Source of the DNA: RBG-16-64-13 sp963718375
GTDB lineage: Bacteria > Actinomycetota > Thermoleophilia > RBG-16-64-13
Assembly (NCBI GenBank): GCA_963718375.1
Contig: CAVQZD010000005.1
Span: forward strand, 434,001 to 498,000
Reading direction: 5' to 3'
DNA length: 64,000 bases
Of this stretch, positions 15,612 through 24,466 are shown piece after piece. How positions within the stretch are numbered: position 1 is the first letter of the stretch; each line of letters opens with the position of its first letter. Position numbers and translations under genes: made by a program. Under the pieces are notes generated by a model, which saw only the letters and a list, made by a program, of their open reading frames with translations, did no database searches and was not told where the DNA came from.

Positions 15612-16830
15612 CACAACTCTGCCTCCGTGCGCTAGCTTCCCTTGTCCGCCAAACGGGGCACCGCCCGGCGCTCTCCCAACAATCGCGGATCTCCTGGTCG
15701 AAACGGTGCCCCAGAGCGCCCCAGTCGAACCGCGCGACCCAAGTGCGCTGCCAGTCCTGCGACCACTCGCGCGGACTCGCGAGAGCTCGCACCAGACCAT
15801 CTACCAGTCCCCCTTCATCGTAGAGCACATCCGCGTGCGCGTCATGCGGGATGATCTCGGGATACGACAGGCGCCTCGGCAGCACCGGCCGACATCCGCA
15901 GTAGATCGCCTCGATGACGGCAACCCCGAAGAACTCGTGCAGGGCCGTGGAGACCACCACATCCGCCGCCCACAACAGCGACGCGTAATCGGAGGCCTCC
16001 TGCAGCTTGCCCCACTGGACTACGTGCTCCGCGAGCGTCTCGCGAGCCTGCAGGAACTCCGCAGTGGGCGTGCCCTGGTTCGGACCGGCCACCGCCACGC
16101 GGAAAGGCACGCCCGCATCCTTGAGCCGATACAGCGCCGCGAACAAGTCACCCGGCGCCTTGTCGTACTCCCATCTCTGGTTCCAGAGGATCAACGGTCC
16201 CTTGGCTGCATCACCCCAGCGCCCTGCTTCGCTCTCACGCAGCCCCTGGGCCTTGTGTTCGTCGAACCGACGTAGGTCGCAGCCCACGTGCACTACCTTC
16301 GAGCGCTCCGTTATCCCCTCCACCACCCGCTCGGGGATCTCGTCAGGCATGGTCTCCACGAGTCCTGCAGCCGCCTGCAGGAATTCTCGTCGATGGAAGT
16401 AGCTGTTGAAGAGGACGGCGTCGGAGACCGCCGCCGAGGCCAGGTTCTTGAAACCGTAGCTGAGATCACGCTCCACCCCCGTCGGGAGAGGATAGGTCAG
16501 CTGGTTCTCGTGCATGTACAGAAGAGTGGGCACACTCCGACCCGCAGGGCCCAGCGAAGCCAAGAACAGTGGTAGGTCGAGCATGTCCGAGGCGAAGAAC
16601 AGATCGGGCCAAGCGCCGGTAGCGCACCGCCTAGCCGCCGCCTGCTGCGCCAATGAGAGCGCGGCGCCATGCATACGCCACTTCCAGTTGCGGCCCGGCA
16701 GGGTGAAGAGTGTGAGCTCATGGCACGAGGCAGCGGCCAGACCTTCAAGAAAGGCCTGGTGTGATCCGCCGAAGTAAGGCTCCAATGCCCACACCGCCAG
16801 ATCCTGCCCGTCCACCTCCGCCCCCTTCAC
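15604..16830 (-). CDS. glycosyltransferase resembling tRNA-queuosine alpha-mannosyltransferase (QTMAN/GTDC1 type)
   Basis: 408 residues. The N-terminal half carries the DUF3524-type signature: ALEPYFGGSHQAFLEGL, LPGRNWKWRMHGAALSLA, LFFASDMLDLPLFLA, LYMHENQLTYPL and LFNSYFHRREFL. The C-terminal half is a GT4-like glycosyltransferase domain with ILWNQRWEYDKAPGDLFAAL and HEFFGVAVIEAIYCGCRPVLPRRLSYPE. In animals the homologue mannosylates queuosine in tRNA-Asp; the acceptor in bacteria is not established. The GTG at 16830 is used; a GTG at 16815 is possible. Divergent from the endonuclease IV gene, with an overlap into pgi. Confidence 0.82.
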   Translation of the reverse strand: MKGAEVDGQDLAVWALEPYFGGSHQAFLEGLAAASCHELTLFTLPGRNWKWRMHGAALSLAQQAAARRCATGAWPDLFFASDMLDLPLFLASLGPAGRSVPTLLYMHENQLTYPLPTGVERDLSYGFKNLASAAVSDAVLFNSYFHRREFLQAAAGLVETMPDEIPERVVEGITERSKVVHVGCDLRRFDEHKAQGLRESEAGRWGDAAKGPLILWNQRWEYDKAPGDLFAALYRLKDAGVPFRVAVAGPNQGTPTAEFLQARETLAEHVVQWGKLQEASDYASLLWAADVVVSTALHEFFGVAVIEAIYCGCRPVLPRRLSYPEIIPHDAHADVLYDEGGLVDGLVRALASPREWSQDWQRTWVARFDWGALGHRFDQEIRDCWESAGRCPVWRTREASARRQSCDG

Positions 16831-16936
16831 TCTAGCCAGCCGGACAGCGCCTCGGCCGGACGGCCAGCAGACAAGCGCCTACTGATTCTATATGCTGAGC
16901 CAGTGATCATGCAGTCGCTCACGCCTGGAGCAGCTA

Positions 16937-17908
16937 ATGCCACTCAGGATCGACCAAGAGTCTAAGGCGCGTCTCCGGCTCCCGCTGGTGGGCGCACAAC
17001 TCTCTACGGCCGGAGGCTGGAGCCAGGTGCCGGGCCGCGCCGCCGCGATAGGTACTGAAGTGGTCCAGGTGTTCAGCTCCAACCCCCGAGTCTGGCCCAC
17101 GGCTCCGCCGGACCCCGAGGCGTTGGCCGCTCTGAGCCGGGCGCTCCTTCTCCAGGGGCAGCCTCTCTTCATCCATGCCGTCTACCTCATCAACCCAGCC
17201 TCCCCCGACACTGAGCTGCGAGAACGCTCAGCCGCCGCGTTGGCGCACGCCCTGGCTACCGGCTCGCTGGCCGGAGCACAAGGGGTCGTGACCCACCTCG
17301 GTTCGCATAGAGGCGAGGGCTTCGACAAGGCTATCCCGTGGCTCACCGAGACGCTCATAGCGGCCTGTGCTCAGGCCCGGAGCAGCGCGGAGGATATGGG
17401 GCTCGAGGTTGTCCCGCTACCCACCCTACTGCTCGAGACTGGCGCAGGTTCGGGCGCGACCGTGGGAGGCAGGCTCGAAGAGCTGGAGACCCTCATCGAG
17501 CTCCTCAAAGATCCGCCGCCGGGTGACCCTCCGCCACAGGTGGGGCTGTGCCTGGACACCGCGCACATGTTCGCTGCCGGTTACGCGCTTCACACGGTCC
17601 GGGGTCTGTCTGACCTCGCCGAGGAACTCGCGCTCCGCGGCCTTCTAGATATCGTCGGGCTTGTGCATCTGAACGACTCTGCGTCGCTGTTCGACTCCCG
17701 CCGAGACCGTCATGCCAACCCAGGTGAGGGTCAGATCGGCTACGCAGGTCTGGCTGGTGTCGTCAGACACCCAGCACTCTCGCGGGTTCCTTTCGTGCTC
17801 GAGGTCCCCGGTTCTGAGGGGCACGGTCCCGGAAGCGCAGAGCTCGCGACGGTCAAGACAATGCGACGGGCGGCTCCAGGCCAACCAGCGCTGCCTGGTG
17901 GGCCCTGA
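16937..17908 (+). CDS. nfo: endonuclease IV-family AP endonuclease
   Basis: TIM-barrel metal-dependent enzyme cleaving 5' to abasic sites. Family landmarks: GAQLSTAGGWSQVPGRAAAIGTEVVQVFSSNPRVW, FIHAVYLINPAS, VTHLGSHRGEG, LLETGAGSGATVGG, GLCLDTAHMFAAGYAL, LVHLNDSASLFDSRRDRHANPGEGQIG and VLEVPG. The first motif has Gln where His is usual (GAHxS), a possible loss of one metal ligand. GGAGCAGCT precedes the ATG. The 3' end overlaps the convergent dat gene by 56 bases. Confidence 0.9.
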   Translation: MPLRIDQESKARLRLPLVGAQLSTAGGWSQVPGRAAAIGTEVVQVFSSNPRVWPTAPPDPEALAALSRALLLQGQPLFIHAVYLINPASPDTELRERSAAALAHALATGSLAGAQGVVTHLGSHRGEGFDKAIPWLTETLIAACAQARSSAEDMGLEVVPLPTLLLETGAGSGATVGGRLEELETLIELLKDPPPGDPPPQVGLCLDTAHMFAAGYALHTVRGLSDLAEELALRGLLDIVGLVHLNDSASLFDSRRDRHANPGEGQIGYAGLAGVVRHPALSRVPFVLEVPGSEGHGPGSAELATVKTMRRAAPGQPALPGGP

Positions 17909-18746
17909 ACAGGTCCAGAAGCGCCAGGGTGAACTTGCCCGGCCTCCCAGTGCCGACCCGGTGATCGCCCACCCGCAGCACAGGCATGATGTCCTTCAAG
18001 GTAGACGCCACGAAGACTTCACAGTCCGGACTAGAGCCGGAGGTGATGTCGCCTAGGCAGAAGGCCTCCTCGCGTACTGCATGACCGGCCTCTCGGGCCA
18101 GCTCAAGCACGTGTCGCCGAGTTATGCCATCCAGGATCTCATTGTCAGCTGGGTGCGTGCGTAGTTCGCCTCTTAGGTAGGCAAACACGTTGGACGAACC
18201 GGCTTCGCGAACCTCGCCGTCAGGCGTCACAAACAGGGCCTCATCTGCCCCGGCGCAACGGGCCTCGTCCTTGGCCAAGACCGCGGCCAACAAGTCGATG
18301 GCCTTTATATTGCAGAAGGCCCAGCGCCGGTCTTCGACCGGACACAGCACTTCGCCGGCGAGCACCCTCTCGCGAGTCGGGCCAGGCCTGCTGCGAGCAT
18401 AGGCGAGCACCGTCGGATGCGGGACCGCGGGCATCTCGAAGTCGCGAGGCTCGACTCCGCGGGTGACCTGGATGTAGACCATGCCGTCCACCACACCTGA
18501 ACTCTGCAGCAGATCGGGGATGACCCGCTCAAGCTCGTGCTGCTCGAGGACCCCTGTGAGTCTGATAGCCGTCAGAGACCCCCCCAGTCGCTCTAGGTGC
18601 TCTCTCAGCCAGACGGGGCGGCCGTTCATCACCTTGACCACCTCATAGACGCCATCGCCAAGCTGAAAGCCGCGATCTTCCACCGGGATGCGACCCTCTC
18701 TGAGCGGCATGACCTCGCCATTCAGGTATAGGAGTTCATCGCCCAT
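17853..18746 (-). CDS. dat: D-amino acid aminotransferase (class IV)
   Basis: 297-residue PLP enzyme of fold type IV. The pattern YLNGEVMPLREGRIPVEDRGFQLGDGVYEVVKV, then YIQVTRGVEPRDFEMP, IKAIDLLAAVLAKDEA (PLP Lys), EAGSSNVFAYL and HPADNEILDGITRRHVLELA, matches D-alanine transaminases, which make D-glutamate from D-alanine for cell wall. A branched-chain or aminodeoxychorismate role is less likely because ilvE is separate and the RGVxPRDFxxP block is Dat-like. AGGG lies upstream of the ATG. Confidence 0.86.
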   Translation of the reverse strand: MGDELLYLNGEVMPLREGRIPVEDRGFQLGDGVYEVVKVMNGRPVWLREHLERLGGSLTAIRLTGVLEQHELERVIPDLLQSSGVVDGMVYIQVTRGVEPRDFEMPAVPHPTVLAYARSRPGPTRERVLAGEVLCPVEDRRWAFCNIKAIDLLAAVLAKDEARCAGADEALFVTPDGEVREAGSSNVFAYLRGELRTHPADNEILDGITRRHVLELAREAGHAVREEAFCLGDITSGSSPDCEVFVASTLKDIMPVLRVGDHRVGTGRPGKFTLALLDLFRAHQAALVGLEPPVALS

Positions 18747-18763
18747 CTGTTACCCTCACTTCT

Positions 18764-19222
18764 ATGGTGCACTACCGCCTTGCCACCCACTCCGACCTCC
18801 CACAGGTCTCGGGCCTGCTCTGTGAGATCATGCAGTCCCACAACGTGGAGCCCCCAGGGGAGCCTGCCCTCTCAGAGTGTCTGACCAAGATCCTGGCTTC
18901 GCAAGACCACTTGTTCTTGGTGGCCGAGAGGGACGATCGCCTGGTGGGCCTTTGCGCGCTCTTGTTCTCCATGAGCACCTGGTCGGCGGCTCCCACTTGT
19001 GAGATCCAGGACCTGATAGTGACCGACTCCCAGCGTCGGCAGGGGCTCGGTCGTGGTCTGGTGGACGCCGCCAGTGAACTTGCCAAGGCACGTGGCTGCG
19101 TGCGCCTATTCATGCTGGCTGAGTATTGGAACCTGGACGCCCACGCTTTCTATCGGCGGCTCGGCCTTGCCGAAGAGACCCACCTTGACTTCGAACGAGA
19201 CCTACGCCTTCCCCTAGCGTAA
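18764..19222 (+). CDS. GNAT family N-acetyltransferase
   Basis: 152 residues with a GNAT fold: N-terminal YRLATHSDLPQVSGLL, the central strand pair ending EIQDLIVTDSQRRQGLGRGLVDAA (acetyl-CoA pyrophosphate loop, R/Q-x-x-G-x-G/A form QGLGRG), and a C-terminal DAHAFYRRLGL motif. The substrate is unknown. It is divergent from dat with only 17 bases between starts and lacks a clear Shine-Dalgarno. Its end overlaps that of ftsZ by 9 bases. Confidence 0.85.
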   Translation: MVHYRLATHSDLPQVSGLLCEIMQSHNVEPPGEPALSECLTKILASQDHLFLVAERDDRLVGLCALLFSMSTWSAAPTCEIQDLIVTDSQRRQGLGRGLVDAASELAKARGCVRLFMLAEYWNLDAHAFYRRLGLAEETHLDFERDLRLPLA

Positions 19223-20635
19223 GAAGGTCGGCACGTCCAAGTCATCCTCGTCCTTGCCCCGTCTCGGCGTGCCGCGCGGGTCTCTGAGGTCGTCCCACCC
19301 GGCGGTGCTGTTGCCTGCCTCGGAGCCGCTGCGACGATCGCTGGGGCGCGTCTCTGCTTGACGCGGCTCGCTGTAGCGAGTGCTATCGGCCCGAGTCTCA
19401 TAGCCTCGAGACCGCGGAGTCCCCTCATCTTTGCGCGTCTCAGCAGGATTCGGGATCTTGCGCTCCATCTGCGCTGTCAGCGTCTGTTCGCTCGTTGAGT
19501 CGAAGCCAGCAGCGACCAGGGTCACGCACAGGTTGTCGTCGAGCGCCTCGTTGACGACCGCGCCGAAGATCACGGTGGCATCGGGCTCTGCCGCCGCCGC
19601 CACAGCCTCGGCGACCTCGGTTATCTCGTGCAAGGTAAGGTCCTTGCCGCCGCTTATGTTTAGCAGAATGCCGCGAGCGCCCTGGATGGTGGTGTCCATG
19701 AGTGAGGACTTGAGCGCCATCTCCGCCGCCCTCTGGGCGCGCTGCTCCCCGCGTGCGCGACCGATGCCCATATGAGCAGTGCCGGCCCCCATCATCACCG
19801 TGCGCACGTCGGCCAAGTCCAAGTTGATGATGCCGGGCACTGTGACCAGATCACATACGCCCTGCACACCCTGTCTGAGGACGTCATCGGCGAGCCGCAG
19901 GGCGTCCACCATGGAAGTGCCCTTCTCCGAGACTTCGAGCAGCTTCTGGTTGGGCACGACTATGACGGTATCCGCCCTCTGTCTGAGGGCACGCACGCCC
20001 TCCAGCGCCTGCATACCTCGGCGCTTGCCCTCGAACACGAACGGGAAGGTCACGACTCCGATCGTCAGTGCCCCCATGGCGCGAGAGATCTCGGCCACCA
20101 CCGGCGCCGCGCCCGTGCCGGTGCCGCCCCCTTCGCCTGCGGTGACGAAGACCATGTCGCTGCCCTTCAGCGTGCCTTTGATCTCTTCGTAGGCGGCCAT
20201 CGCTGAGTCGCGACCGACTTTAGGATCGCTGCCTCCGCCCAGTCCCCTGGTCAACTCTGCCCCTATGCGCAGCTTGTGCTCGGCCTCACACATGGCCAAG
20301 GCCTGCGTATCGGTGTTTATGGCTATGAACTCCACACCTTGGACACCGGCTTCGATCATGCGGTTGATGGCGTTCGTCCCGGCGCCTCCGACTCCGACCA
20401 CCCGGATGACGGCGAACGGGCTCCTGGAGGGTTGTATCAGCGCGCGCCGCGCTTCGTCCAGATCAGGAGGAGGTGCTATGTCGGCCGTCTGGAAGGCAGA
20501 GCGAACGCGCTCCAGCGCCTCTTGACCCAGGAACTCTTGTTCGCCTTGTCCCACTGATCCGCCCTCTGCTCTAGGCTCGGTCGCACTGAACAGGTCTTTT
20601 AGTGCACTATCCTTGATGCTAGATCTTTTTTCCAT
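19214..20635 (-). CDS. ftsZ: cell division protein FtsZ with N-terminal extension
   Basis: 473 residues. The tubulin-like GTPase core has VVGVGGAGTNAINRMIEAG, the INTDTQAL segment, the tubulin signature GEGGGTGTGAAPVVAE and GLGGGSDPKVGRD. The conserved C-terminal tail peptide (DDLDVPTFLR) that binds FtsA/SepF-type partners is intact after a charged linker. About 75 residues precede the core, where 10-30 is usual. The ATG at 20635 lies inside the last codons of parA and has AGAGGTG upstream, so translation is coupled to parA. It is not in a dcw cluster here. Confidence 0.94.
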   Translation of the reverse strand: MEKRSSIKDSALKDLFSATEPRAEGGSVGQGEQEFLGQEALERVRSAFQTADIAPPPDLDEARRALIQPSRSPFAVIRVVGVGGAGTNAINRMIEAGVQGVEFIAINTDTQALAMCEAEHKLRIGAELTRGLGGGSDPKVGRDSAMAAYEEIKGTLKGSDMVFVTAGEGGGTGTGAAPVVAEISRAMGALTIGVVTFPFVFEGKRRGMQALEGVRALRQRADTVIVVPNQKLLEVSEKGTSMVDALRLADDVLRQGVQGVCDLVTVPGIINLDLADVRTVMMGAGTAHMGIGRARGEQRAQRAAEMALKSSLMDTTIQGARGILLNISGGKDLTLHEITEVAEAVAAAAEPDATVIFGAVVNEALDDNLCVTLVAAGFDSTSEQTLTAQMERKIPNPAETRKDEGTPRSRGYETRADSTRYSEPRQAETRPSDRRSGSEAGNSTAGWDDLRDPRGTPRRGKDEDDLDVPTFLR

Positions 20636-21377
20636 CGAGCACCTCTCTCGCAAGCTGGCGATATGCTTCGGCAGCTCGACTCCTTGGAGCATATTTAAGC
20701 ACTGATTGACCGTGCACCGGAGCTTCTGCGTACTTTATGGTCTTGGGTATAGTCGTTTGGCTGACCAGTTCCCCAAAACTCTCTCGCAATATGTCTACGG
20801 CCTCGCGATCATGGCTGACCCGTACGTCATACATGGTCGGCACGATGCTGGCAATGCGCACGGAGGGGTTCAAGTTCTCCCGCACCAACTCCAGGGTGCG
20901 AGTCAATTGTTCCAGTCCCCTTAGAGACAGGTACTCGCATTGCACCGGTACGATGACCGCGTTCGCCGCCGTAAAAGCGTTCACGGTCAGGAGCCCCAAT
21001 GAGGGGGGAGTGTCGATGAAGATGTAGTCATAATTGTCCGTCACTTGAAATAGCGCCTTCGCCAGGGCTCTCTCCCTGCCTATCAGAGAACTCAAGGCGA
21101 TCTCCACGGCGGCCAAGTCGATGCTGGCTACTGCTACGTCTACCTCTCTCTTCGCGATGGCATCCTCGATGCTCGTCCCGCTGGCCAGCACGTCGTACAT
21201 GCTCGGACGTACCGAGTCCGGGTCGAGACCCATGCTCATGGTGAGGTTGCCCTGGGGGTCGAGGTCCACGAGCAACACGCGGCGGCCCATCTCTTGGACC
21301 GCCACTCCCAGATTGACAGTCGTCGTGGTCTTAGCCACGCCGCCCTTCTGATTGGCAAAGGCCACGACTTTGGCCAA
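20619..21377 (-). CDS. parA: ParA/Soj-family chromosome partitioning ATPase
   Basis: 252 residues. The deviant Walker A is FANQKGGVAKTTTTVNLG, with Ala in place of the usual second Gly; Walker A' LLVDLDPQGN and Walker B FIDTPPSLG follow. The length is that of a small ParA without an N-terminal DNA-binding domain. The start is TTG at 21377, with GGGGGA 4 bases upstream. No parB follows; ftsZ overlaps by 17 bases. It could act as Soj with a distant ParB or as a MinD/PomZ-like positioner of the downstream FtsZ. Confidence 0.9.
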   Translation of the reverse strand: MAKVVAFANQKGGVAKTTTTVNLGVAVQEMGRRVLLVDLDPQGNLTMSMGLDPDSVRPSMYDVLASGTSIEDAIAKREVDVAVASIDLAAVEIALSSLIGRERALAKALFQVTDNYDYIFIDTPPSLGLLTVNAFTAANAVIVPVQCEYLSLRGLEQLTRTLELVRENLNPSVRIASIVPTMYDVRVSHDREAVDILRESFGELVSQTTIPKTIKYAEAPVHGQSVLKYAPRSRAAEAYRQLAREVLDGKKI

Positions 21378-21483
21378 AGCATCCCCCTGGTCAGTGCTCT
21401 TCAGCGCACGGGTGCGTTTCTTAGCATTTCGCAGACTCTGGGGGAAATCCTTCGAGAAGACAGGAAGACGACGAGGCGGCGGG

Positions 21484-22929
21484 CTAGCTCTCGCGGTCCT
21501 CTCGTGCCGTCTGGCGAAACTCGGTATCGGGCACAGTCGGTGGACTATGTGTCTCAGAGAACTCCTTGAGTTCCCGCAAGAAATCGCGGTTCTCGCGCAC
21601 GTGTTCCCAAGCCCGGCTCATGAGATACCCCTGGACCTGGTGCTTCCTGCGCGTAGGCGTATCGTATTTGGGTTGAACCATCTTGCGCACGGTATAGAAC
21701 CGTCTCTGGGCGCGCAAGACCGCGTCCTGAAGTTCGTATGGAGTCATGTTCTTGGGCCAGAACACGACATGGTGGCCATCGTACAGGCTCCAGTTCTTCG
21801 TGAAGATGCGGCCTTCGGCCTCCAGCTGAGCAGTCTGTCTGGTGCCCGGCAGCGGGGTCAAAGCCAGGAATTGAGCGGTGTTGAGGCCGTGTTCGATGGC
21901 AAAATCGGCAGTCGCCGCCAGAGAACTCCGTGTATCCGAGTCGGCTCCGAACACGAACATCCCGTGGGTCTTGATGCCGGTACGAGCCAGCGCCTCCAGA
22001 CCACCGGCCATGTCCTCGACGGTCGACTCCTTGTGGTACTCAGCCAACGTAGCGGGGTCGGCTGATTCCAACCCCAGATATACGATCCGGCAGCCCGCCC
22101 TCCACATGAGGTCAAGCAGCTCTTCGTCAACTCGTCCGTTCTTGCATACTGAATCGATGCGGATCTGAGCGAAGAAGGTAGTCGAGATCTTCGCATCTAT
22201 CATCTGCCGCAGCAGCTCTTTGCCCCGGCGCTTGCTTATGAAGAAGTTGTCGTCGTAGAAGAATACCTTGGCTGGGTTGCGCTCTTTGAGATGCTTGATC
22301 ACCTCTTCCGGTTCGACCATGCGCACGTGTCGCCCGAACATCATGACTACGGCGCAGAACTCGCAGTCGAAGGGACACCCCCGCGAGGCAAGGATCGGTT
22401 CCGGATACACTTTCTCGCCGCCCACCACCAAGTCCATGTCCGGCCAGGGCAGCTCGTTGAAGGAAGTCAGCCAGGGTCTGTCAGCATTATGGATCACCTG
22501 GCCGTCGGAGCCGCGATAGCTCAGGCCCAAGATGCTAGAGAGTTCGCCCTTGCCCTGCAGGTGATCGACCAACTCCACCAGCGTCTCTTCGCCCTCTTGA
22601 CGGACCACGTAGTCGCAGAAGTCCAGGGCCTCGTCTGCCAAGAAGCTCACGTGCGGACCGCCCATCACCACAGGGATGCCGGCATCCTTGGCTCGCTGCG
22701 CGTAACGGTAGGCACGGACCACGGTCGAGGTAGTCGCCGATACACCCACCAGATCAGCCGACAGCACGTAGTCCCAGTCGACGTCGCCCAGACTCTCCGC
22801 ATACACACGGGTCTCGTGACCGCGCGCGGCCATGATGGCAGCCAAGAGAGGGGGGCCCAGCCGTAGTTGGTTGATGAAGCTGTAGACGTGAAATCCTGGA
22901 GCGGCAGGCTCAATGAAGACTATGCGCAC
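21484..22929 (-). CDS. B12-binding-domain radical SAM protein
   Basis: 481 residues. The N-terminal B12-binding-like Rossmann domain includes GPPLLAAIMAARGHETRVY and VVMGGPHVSFLADEAL. The radical SAM core follows, with the 4Fe-4S motif RGCPFDCEFC (CxxxCxxC), then FYDDNFF and YLGLESAD segments and a C-terminal region with GHHVVFWPKNMTP. The N-terminal domain lacks an obvious DxHxxG cobalamin base-off motif, so cobalamin binding is uncertain. Members methylate or rearrange diverse substrates; none can be named. GAGGT precedes the ATG. Confidence 0.85.
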   Translation of the reverse strand: MRIVFIEPAAPGFHVYSFINQLRLGPPLLAAIMAARGHETRVYAESLGDVDWDYVLSADLVGVSATTSTVVRAYRYAQRAKDAGIPVVMGGPHVSFLADEALDFCDYVVRQEGEETLVELVDHLQGKGELSSILGLSYRGSDGQVIHNADRPWLTSFNELPWPDMDLVVGGEKVYPEPILASRGCPFDCEFCAVVMMFGRHVRMVEPEEVIKHLKERNPAKVFFYDDNFFISKRRGKELLRQMIDAKISTTFFAQIRIDSVCKNGRVDEELLDLMWRAGCRIVYLGLESADPATLAEYHKESTVEDMAGGLEALARTGIKTHGMFVFGADSDTRSSLAATADFAIEHGLNTAQFLALTPLPGTRQTAQLEAEGRIFTKNWSLYDGHHVVFWPKNMTPYELQDAVLRAQRRFYTVRKMVQPKYDTPTRRKHQVQGYLMSRAWEHVRENRDFLRELKEFSETHSPPTVPDTEFRQTAREDRES

Positions 22930-23002
22930 AGAGACCTCGTGTAAATAGGGCGACGCATCAGCGAATTATGGTAGCACACGCTTTCCGCACCTCTCTTCGG
23001 CC

Positions 23003-24466
23003 CTACCCATCGCGCGATCCCCGGTCTGCGTGCCCCGGCCTCAGGGGAAGGGTGACCCTGAAGCGGTTCAGTGAGTCATCTTCGACCACTTCGATCTTGC
23101 CCCCTAGTAGGTCGCATATCTCCCACGCCAGGGCCAGACCGAGACCGAAGCCCTCCGTCTTCCGACCGGCATTGCCCCTGTAGAAACGGGAGAACAGGCG
23201 CTGTCTTTCGTCGGCGGTGAGGAGTGGGCCGCCGTTGGCCACCTCGAGGAACAGGTGTGGTCCTCTGGCCCGCAGGCTGACCTGAACTGGGCCGCCCTCT
23301 CCGTACTGAACGGCGTTATGCAGCAGGTTAGCTATGACCTGACGCAGCATGTCTGCATCCGTCAGCGTCGTAGACTGTCCGTCTACCTCCAGCACGATGC
23401 GGTCCGACTCCACCAGACCGGCCTGCAAGAGCCTGTCCGCCTCCTCCCTGACCAAGTCGCCCACGCTCACCTGCGTCAGGCTGGGATGAAATTCATGCGA
23501 GTCATACCTGGAGAGGGTAAGAAGAGTGTCGACCAGCCTTCTCAACCTGGTGGATTCCTTGTATATGGCTGCGGCTGAGCGCGAGCGCTCCTCCTTAGTG
23601 TTGGCCGTGCCGTCTAGCAACGCCTGCGAGAACCCCTGGATAGAAGTGAGCGGTGTGCGAAGCTCGTGGGCAGCAGAGGATACAAAGCCACGCAATGAAG
23701 CCTCACTTCTGTGCACCTCCTGGCGCATGGTCTCCAGGTCGTCCGCCAGCTCCTGTATCTCGCCAGGGTATGAACCGGTGACGGGCTGGTCGTAAGAACC
23801 GCCGGCTATGCCGCGGGCTGCCGCCGACAACCTGCGCAAAGGCCGAGTCATCCAGACCCCCAGCCCCAGCCCGACTATGATGGCGAGACCCACGGCCACG
23901 CCACCGGATATGAGCAGGGTGCCCAGGATGCCAGACCGATAGCTGAAAGCATCCGTCCTGGCCAAAGTGACCACCGCGAACCCGGTCGTCGAATCGGATA
24001 GCTCGAAGGGCGCCACTGCGACTATCGCGGTGACCTTGCCACTTGCGCGGCCCAACTCCACGTCGAGGACATCGACCGACGGTCCCGCTCCGCCCCGCCC
24101 TTGAGCCTCTTTCCGCAGATCCTCCACAGCTTCGGGCCTTGTGGGCACCGCGCCCACCGCCGCCAACAGCCCGTCGTCAGTGTAGACGGCTATGCCCGAG
24201 CCCGCGGGCAACACGCGGAGGTCCGCTCTCAGCAGAGCCGAGAGCATCATGCCTCTACCTCGCCCGCCAGGGGTGGCGGGCACCTGTTCGCTGATGCCCT
24301 CCAGTTGCTCGGCCACTTCCACGGCTTGATCTAGAAGCAGGTCCTTCTGCTGCTCGATCACGTAGCCGCCAAGGAAGGCATAGAAGACCAACCCCACCAC
24401 GACCAAGGTAAAAAGTGAGACGCCTGCGAGCGCCAATACCAGACGCCTGCGTATCGATGCCTTCAT
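23003..24466 (-). CDS. membrane sensor histidine kinase
   Basis: About 487 residues. One helix near the N-terminus (LVLALAGVSLFTLVVVGLVFYAFLGG), an extracytoplasmic sensor region of about 130 residues, a second helix (ILGTLLISGGVAVGLAIIVGLGLGVWM), HAMP (TRPLRRLSAAARGIAGG), HisKA with the phospho-His in SSAAHELRTPLTSIQGF, and an ATPase with NLLHNAVQYGEGG and FGLGLALAWEI. The ATG at 24466 overlaps the response-regulator stop by one base (TGATG). It pairs with the upstream regulator, and the Spy-like lipoprotein suggests it senses envelope state. Confidence 0.92.
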   Translation of the reverse strand: MKASIRRRLVLALAGVSLFTLVVVGLVFYAFLGGYVIEQQKDLLLDQAVEVAEQLEGISEQVPATPGGRGRGMMLSALLRADLRVLPAGSGIAVYTDDGLLAAVGAVPTRPEAVEDLRKEAQGRGGAGPSVDVLDVELGRASGKVTAIVAVAPFELSDSTTGFAVVTLARTDAFSYRSGILGTLLISGGVAVGLAIIVGLGLGVWMTRPLRRLSAAARGIAGGSYDQPVTGSYPGEIQELADDLETMRQEVHRSEASLRGFVSSAAHELRTPLTSIQGFSQALLDGTANTKEERSRSAAAIYKESTRLRRLVDTLLTLSRYDSHEFHPSLTQVSVGDLVREEADRLLQAGLVESDRIVLEVDGQSTTLTDADMLRQVIANLLHNAVQYGEGGPVQVSLRARGPHLFLEVANGGPLLTADERQRLFSRFYRGNAGRKTEGFGLGLALAWEICDLLGGKIEVVEDDSLNRFRVTLPLRPGHADRGSRDG

